Shown piece by piece: positions 58,619-64,000 of a DNA stretch of 64,000 nucleotides (position 1 is its first letter; each line of letters starts with the position of its first letter). This DNA comes from Xylocopa sonorina (taxonomy: Eukaryota > Arthropoda > Insecta > Hymenoptera > Apidae). The notes under the pieces were generated by a model that was given only the letters and a program-made list of their open reading frames with translations, was not told the origin of the DNA and ran no database searches. Where the stretch lies: the NCBI RefSeq assembly GCF_050948175.1, contig NW_027490174.1, positions 496,001-560,000 on the forward strand. The letters run 5' to 3'. Position numbers and translations under genes: made by a program.

Positions 58619-60846
58619 AGAACAATTGCAAAAATCAGGTATAATCAATATTACTTCTGCTCAAAGGCTATAATAGAATTGGAACGAAATGAGTACAAAA
58701 CAGGCAATTATATCTATACGTTCTATTCTATGCAAAGGCAAATATTTCAAAGAGAAAAGATATGTTACTTACAAATTACTTATGTTCCTAGATATCTCAC
58801 TAATTCAGGCTTCTTGTCTTGCAGAACTTATCATTCATGTAACATGTAAAGGGGTCGAAGAATAGTAAAAGATTTTTATATTTCATAGCCTCACTTGATA
58901 CGTCGATTGGATCACGTAAAATATCGGACATTAATTGCATCTACATCTTCAGACCTTAAATATATAATTGCAACAACATATTTAATAGCGTTTTAATAAC
59001 ATTTTTCTAATTGTTTATATCTATGTCTAATAAATATATATTAATCGAATAAGTTGCTTTACCAAAGAATAAAAGTATCTGAGGCTTACAAATCGGAGCA
59101 TTACATAACAAACGTGCATCACATATATAATATTACATGTAACAAAAGATGAAGACCAAAAAGATCGTACATAAGTTGAATCCACAATGCGGTCATAGAG
59201 ATACAGAAACGGCAAAAATTCCAAACAATAATTTAAAAAATTCAAAAAGGGGGGAGTGAAAATCCATCTCCTTGACGATGATAAGGAACAAGTCTGCCTC
59301 ATGCACTACAATATCCCAAACAGCCAACGATTGGCACGCCAATGACAACGGATGGAACGAATTCCGTGACAGAACTGTGCTAACAAAGGGCTCCTACTCA
59401 GCTTTCGAAATGGCATACTGTTAGTACTGGGGCGGCATTCGTATCACGGCACTATTAAAGCACCGAGATATAGCACACGGGCTACACGGCCGTGACAATG
59501 ACACTACCAGCTCACCATAGCTACACGCGTGGTTGTGGCGTAGGCTGACATTTACTAATGGGGAAGCTGTTTCCATAAAAATTATAAGCAAATATGAAAA
59601 ATGACTAAACTGTGCAATTTATTTATTTTGATTCCAATATAGGTACACCGGCACAACACAAAGATATAAGAACGCGATTTTATTATTTTCTATAAACTAG
59701 CTCGATAGGGCGATTTTTTCCATAAAGTCGATAATTACTTTGTCATAAAAATATATACACTTATTTTATATATATTTTCTTCAATTTATTGTTACAAATT
59801 CATGCAATTGAGGGTTACATTAAATACGATGACAGCATGTTATTTCAATAATTACACAAGGCGAAGTTAGGGACGCAACAGCATGAATTTTTATTTTATA
59901 AGTAATATTTTTCTTATAAATAATATTTTTAGTCTATGATGGATTGAAAGAAATATATACGACTCGCTCAATAACTATAAATATAGGAAAACGACCATCA
60001 AAATGACTATCAATACTCATATGCTGAACATCTACTGACATCTAACGGTTCTAATTTGTATGAAAGCACAGGTTTCCCATTCCCAAATGTGATCCTGCGT
60101 CATTGCTGAGGAGATTCATGAATGGAGCGATGATACGCGTGTCACCATGGTGCTGGTACTGCGCGATTCGCTTGTCTAGAACGTGCTGGTAACACGTTCT
60201 GGCATTTCAGTCAACGAATTCGGTCACAGATGACTACGAATCAGTTGACACTCCTCGGAAGTGGCAATATAGTGCCGGCATGGTGTCGCTACCATCTTGC
60301 CGTTTGTTATCTGGGATGCTTTTTAGTGCATTATTCGGAATTGAATTTGAACACATAGCTACTTAATCGCAAATTTGTATGTACTGTGACGTGGTGAAGT
60401 CAAAAGGCTCGCTCACCCCCCCCCCCCCCCCCCCTGCTTCGGTTAGACTAGCTCGCAGATCACTACCCATGCGGGAAGCGCGACACTGACCATCGCGATA
60501 GCTGTATTTGCAAGGAGCGTGAAATACACGATGGTAGAACCTTTCCCCCCCCCCCCCCCCCCCCCCGTTTGTCTCTCACCGTCCTACGGATTAGACTGGC
60601 GAGCTGATGGAAGAAGCGACCCATAAGACGCCTCTTCGGCGGATAATAAGACCGCAGGTTCGCGGAAGGGCTGTGCGCCGAGGTAGCGTGACAGGCTCGA
60701 CGGTGGAGGCGTCGGGAAGTGAGCAAGAAGAGACACTGAAGCCCGAAGGATAGGATCCAGAGCTCTGCAACGATAAGACCGCTGCCATAGTCCATGGAGA
60801 CAAACAGGATGCTTCTCGGGTGTGAGAAGGACCTCTACCCCTCCCC
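58619..60846. other. tail of island C, no recognised gene
   Basis: Copy of 33654-35880. It ends in the GC-rich 450-bp piece with poly-C tracts at 60416-60434 (C19) and 60545-60566 (C22). The minus-strand frame of 155 codons at 60584-61051 begins in satellite and crosses the boundary, so it is fortuitous. Confidence 0.5.
60416..60566 (-). repeat. two poly-C tracts (G-runs on the minus strand), island C
   Basis: C19 and C22 tracts corresponding to 35450-35596. Confidence 0.9.
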
Positions 60847-63800
60847 AACAGAACTCTATTGCTTCGATACGTAGACATCTGGAAACGCTATTCCCTAGCA
60901 AGGAAGTGTTGCATTTACATTCTTTTGACGTGTAGACGAGAATACATGACACTTCGCAATGAATATTATATCTTATCATGAAAAATAGAAATGAGATGCG
61001 ATATCGCGTTCTAAGAAGCATTAGAACTTTATTGCTTCGATAGGTAGACATCCGGAAACGCTATTTCTTACGTTCTTATACATGACACTTCGCAATGAAG
61101 ATTATATCTTATCATGAAACATAGAAATGAGATGCGATATCGCGTTTTGAGAAGCATTAGAACTCTAATGCCACGATAAGTAGACATCTGCAAACGCTAT
61201 ATCCTAGCAAGGAAGTGTCGCATTTACATTCATTTGAAGTTTTGAAGAGATATACATAACACTGCACAATGAATATTATATCTTATCATGAAACATAGAA
61301 ATAAGATGCGATATGGCGATTTATGAAGCATTAAAAGTCTATTTCTTCGATACGTAGACATCTGCAAACGCTATTTCCTGGCAAGGAAGTGTCACGTTTA
61401 CATTCTTTTGAAGTGAATACGAGGTATACATAGCTCTTCGCAATGAATATTATATCTTATCAAGAAACTTATATATGAGATGCGATATCGCGATTTAAGA
61501 AACTTTAGAACTCTACTGCTTCGATACGTAGACATCTGCAAACGCTATTTCCAAGCATGGATGTGTCGCATTTACATTCTTTTGAAGTGAGAACGAGGTA
61601 TACATAACACTGCACAATGAATATTATATATTATCATGAACCATAGTAATTAGTAGCGATATCGCGTTTTGACAAGCATTAAAACTCTAATGCTACCATA
61701 CGTAGACAACTGCAAACGCTATTTCCTGGCAAGGAAGTGTCGCGTTTACAGTACTCTGAAGTGAATACGAGGTATAAATAGCACTCCACAACGAATACTA
61801 TATCTTATCGTGAAACATAGAAATGAGATGTTATATGGTGATTTAAGAAGCATGAGAACTCTATTGCTTCGATACGCAGACATCTGCAAACGCTATTTCA
61901 AAGCAAGGAAGTGTGGCATTTACATTCTTCTGAAAGGAATGCGAGGTATACATGACACTTCGCAATGAATATTATATATTATCATGAAACACAGAAATGA
62001 GATGCGACCTCGCGTTCTGTGAAGCATTAGAACTCTATTGCGTACGATACGTAGATATATGTAAACGCTATTTCCTAGCAAGGAAGTGTTGCATTTACAT
62101 TCTTTTGAAATGAAAGCCAGGTAGGCATAACACTTCCCAATGAATATTATATCTTATCATGAAACATCGAAATGAGATGCCATATCGCGATTTATGAAGC
62201 ATTAGAACTCTCTTGCTTCGATACGTAGACATCTGCAAACGCTATTTCCTAGCATGGAAGAGTCGCATTTACATTCTCTTGAAGTGAATACGAGGTATAC
62301 ATGGTACTTCGCAATGAATATTATACCTTATCATGAAACATTGAAGTGAGATGCGGTATCGCAATTTAGGAAGCATTAGAGCTCTATTGTTACGATGCGT
62401 AGACATCTGCAAACGCTATTTCCTAGCAAGGAAGTGTTGCATTTACATTCATCTGAAGTGTATACGAGGTATACATAACACTCCACAATGAATATTATAT
62501 CTTACCATGAAACATAGAAATGTGAAGCGATATCGCGTTTTAAGAAGCATTAGAACTCTCTTGCTCCGATACGTAGACAATGCAAACGCTATTTCCTAGG
62601 AAGGAAGTGTCGCATTTACATTCATTTTAAGTGTATGCGAGGTACTCATGACACTTCGCAATGAATATTATATCTTATCATGAAACATAGGAATGAGATG
62701 CGATATCTCATTTTAAGAAGCATTAGAACTCTATTGCTTCGATACCAAGACATCTGAAAACAATATTTCCTAGCAGGAAAGAGTAGCATTTTCATTCTTT
62801 GAAGGGAATACGAGACATACATGACACTTCGCAATGAATATTATATCTTATCATGAAACATAGAAATGAGATGCGATATGACTATTTAAGAAGCATTAGA
62901 ATTATATTGCTTCGATACGCAGACATCTGCAAACGCTACTTCCTAGCAAGGAAGTGTCGCATTTACATTCTTTTGAAAGGAATACGAGGTATACATGACA
63001 CTTCGCAATGAATATTATATCTTATCAGGAAACGTAGATATGAGATGCGATATGACGGTTTAAGAAGCATTAGAACTCTATAGCTTCGATACGTAGACAT
63101 CTGCAAACGCCACATCCAAGCAAGGAAGTGTCGCATTTACATTCCTTTGAAAGGAATACGAGGTATACATGACACTTCGCAATGAATATTATATCTTATC
63201 AGGAAACGTAGAAATGAGATGCGATATGGCGATTTAAGAAGCATTAGAAATCTATTGCTTCCATACGTAGACATCTGCAAACGCTACTTTCTAGCACGGA
63301 AGTGTCGCATTTACATTCTTTAGAAAGGAATACGAGGTACACATGACACTTCACAATGAATATTATATCTTATCAGGAAACGTAGATATGAGATGCGATA
63401 TGACGGTTTAAGAAGCATTAGAACTCTATTGCTTCGATACGTAGACATCTGCAAACGCTATTTCCTAGCAAGGAAGTGTCGCAATTACATTCTTTTGAGG
63501 TGAATACGAGGTATACATAACACTGTACAATGAATATTATATCTTATCATGAAACATAGAAATGAGATGCGATATGGCGACTTATGAAGCATTAGATGTC
63601 TATTTCTTCGAAACGTAGACATCTGCAAACGCTATTTCCTAGGAAGGAAGTGTCGCATTTACATTTATTTTAAGTGTATGCGAGGTATTCATGACACTTC
63701 GCAATGAATATTATATATTATCATGAAACATTGATATGAGATGCGATATCGCGAATTAGCAAGCTTTGGAAATCTATTGCTTCGATGCGTGGACATCTGG

Positions 63801-64000
63801 AAACGCTACATCCTAGAAAGGAAGTGTCGCATTTATATTCATTTGAAGTGTAGAGGAGGATTACATAACACTTTGTAGTGAATATTATGTCCTATTATGG
63901 GACATAGAAATGATATGCGATATCGCGATTTAAGATGCATTAGAACCCTATTGCTTCGATACGTAGACATCTGCAAACGCTACTTCCTAGCAAGGAAGTG
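60847..64000 (-). repeat. 174-bp satellite array, reverse block 3 (to window end)
   Basis: About 18 reverse monomers. From 62800 a local subfamily appears, with 'TGAAAGGAATACGAGG' and 'GCGATATGACGGTTTAAG' variants repeated at one- to two-monomer steps (about 62960, 63145, 63325), indicating recent local amplification. The array continues past the window. Confidence 0.94.

Larger units (their letters stand above)
53560..61120 (+). repeat. segmental duplication, copy 2 (island C with flanks)
   Basis: Counterpart of 28940-36170. It differs by two extra monomers (348 bp), small indels, longer poly-C tracts, and a deletion of about 44 bp near 61070 in the first reverse monomers. Similarity fades after about 61120. 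Confidence 0.9.

Noticed and set aside
1..64000. CRISPR array or other spaced-repeat system
   Set aside because: Repeats are contiguous 174-bp monomers without unique spacers, in eukaryotic retroelement context.
1..64000. Telomeric repeats (TTAGG) or rDNA
   Set aside because: No tandem TTAGG and no rRNA-like sequence seen.

Overview
This window is non-genic heterochromatin from an animal genome, most likely an insect. The evidence is a BEL/Pao integrase remnant and a Ty3/gypsy element of CsRn1/Kabuki type. Hymenoptera is possible but not shown by the sequence. There is no operon structure, rRNA, tRNA gene or CRISPR. About two thirds of the window is one satellite family with a monomer of about 174 bp. 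The 'forward' monomer is defined here as the orientation that reads GAAGTGTCATGTATACC on the + strand. The rest consists of retroelement pieces and AT-rich or GC-rich islands set between satellite blocks.

Layout: forward satellite 1-895; island A 896-5750 (LTR, primer site, AT-rich gene-like remnant, second truncated LTR, unrecognised sequence); reverse satellite 5751-20705; naked inversion at about 20705; forward satellite to 23384; GC-rich island D 23385-24747; forward edge monomers to 25323; BEL/Pao remnant 25324-26090; reverse satellite to 26530; GC-rich island E 26531-28112; forward satellite to 30937; island B 30938-35880; reverse satellite to 43817; island E' 43818-45357 (inverted copy of E); forward satellite to 48211; a young Ty3/gypsy element 48212-53520 on the minus strand; forward satellite to 55902; island C 55903-60846; reverse satellite to the end.

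The satellite changes orientation seven times in 64 kb. Every forward-to-reverse change lies at an A/B/C island or at the BEL remnant. Every reverse-to-forward change lies at E, at E' or at the bare junction near 20705. Islands A, B and C are copies of one unit. B and C, with flanking satellite, form a segmental duplication of more than 7 kb at about 25 kb spacing, and part of the length difference between them is exactly two monomers (348 bp). Within blocks, higher-order repeats of four monomers (about 696 bp), six monomers (1043 bp) and probably eleven monomers (1913 bp) are visible.

The only substantial protein-coding content is the Ty3/gypsy element. It has 592-bp LTRs differing at 4 sites by eye, a 4-bp AATG target duplication in satellite DNA, a tRNA-Trp primer site, a CHCC gag finger and a canonical -1 frameshift site between gag and pol. 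Its pol frame is broken just before the RT active site. No functional cellular gene is supported. The best candidate for gene-derived sequence is a membrane-anchor plus coiled-coil remnant in islands A, B and C.
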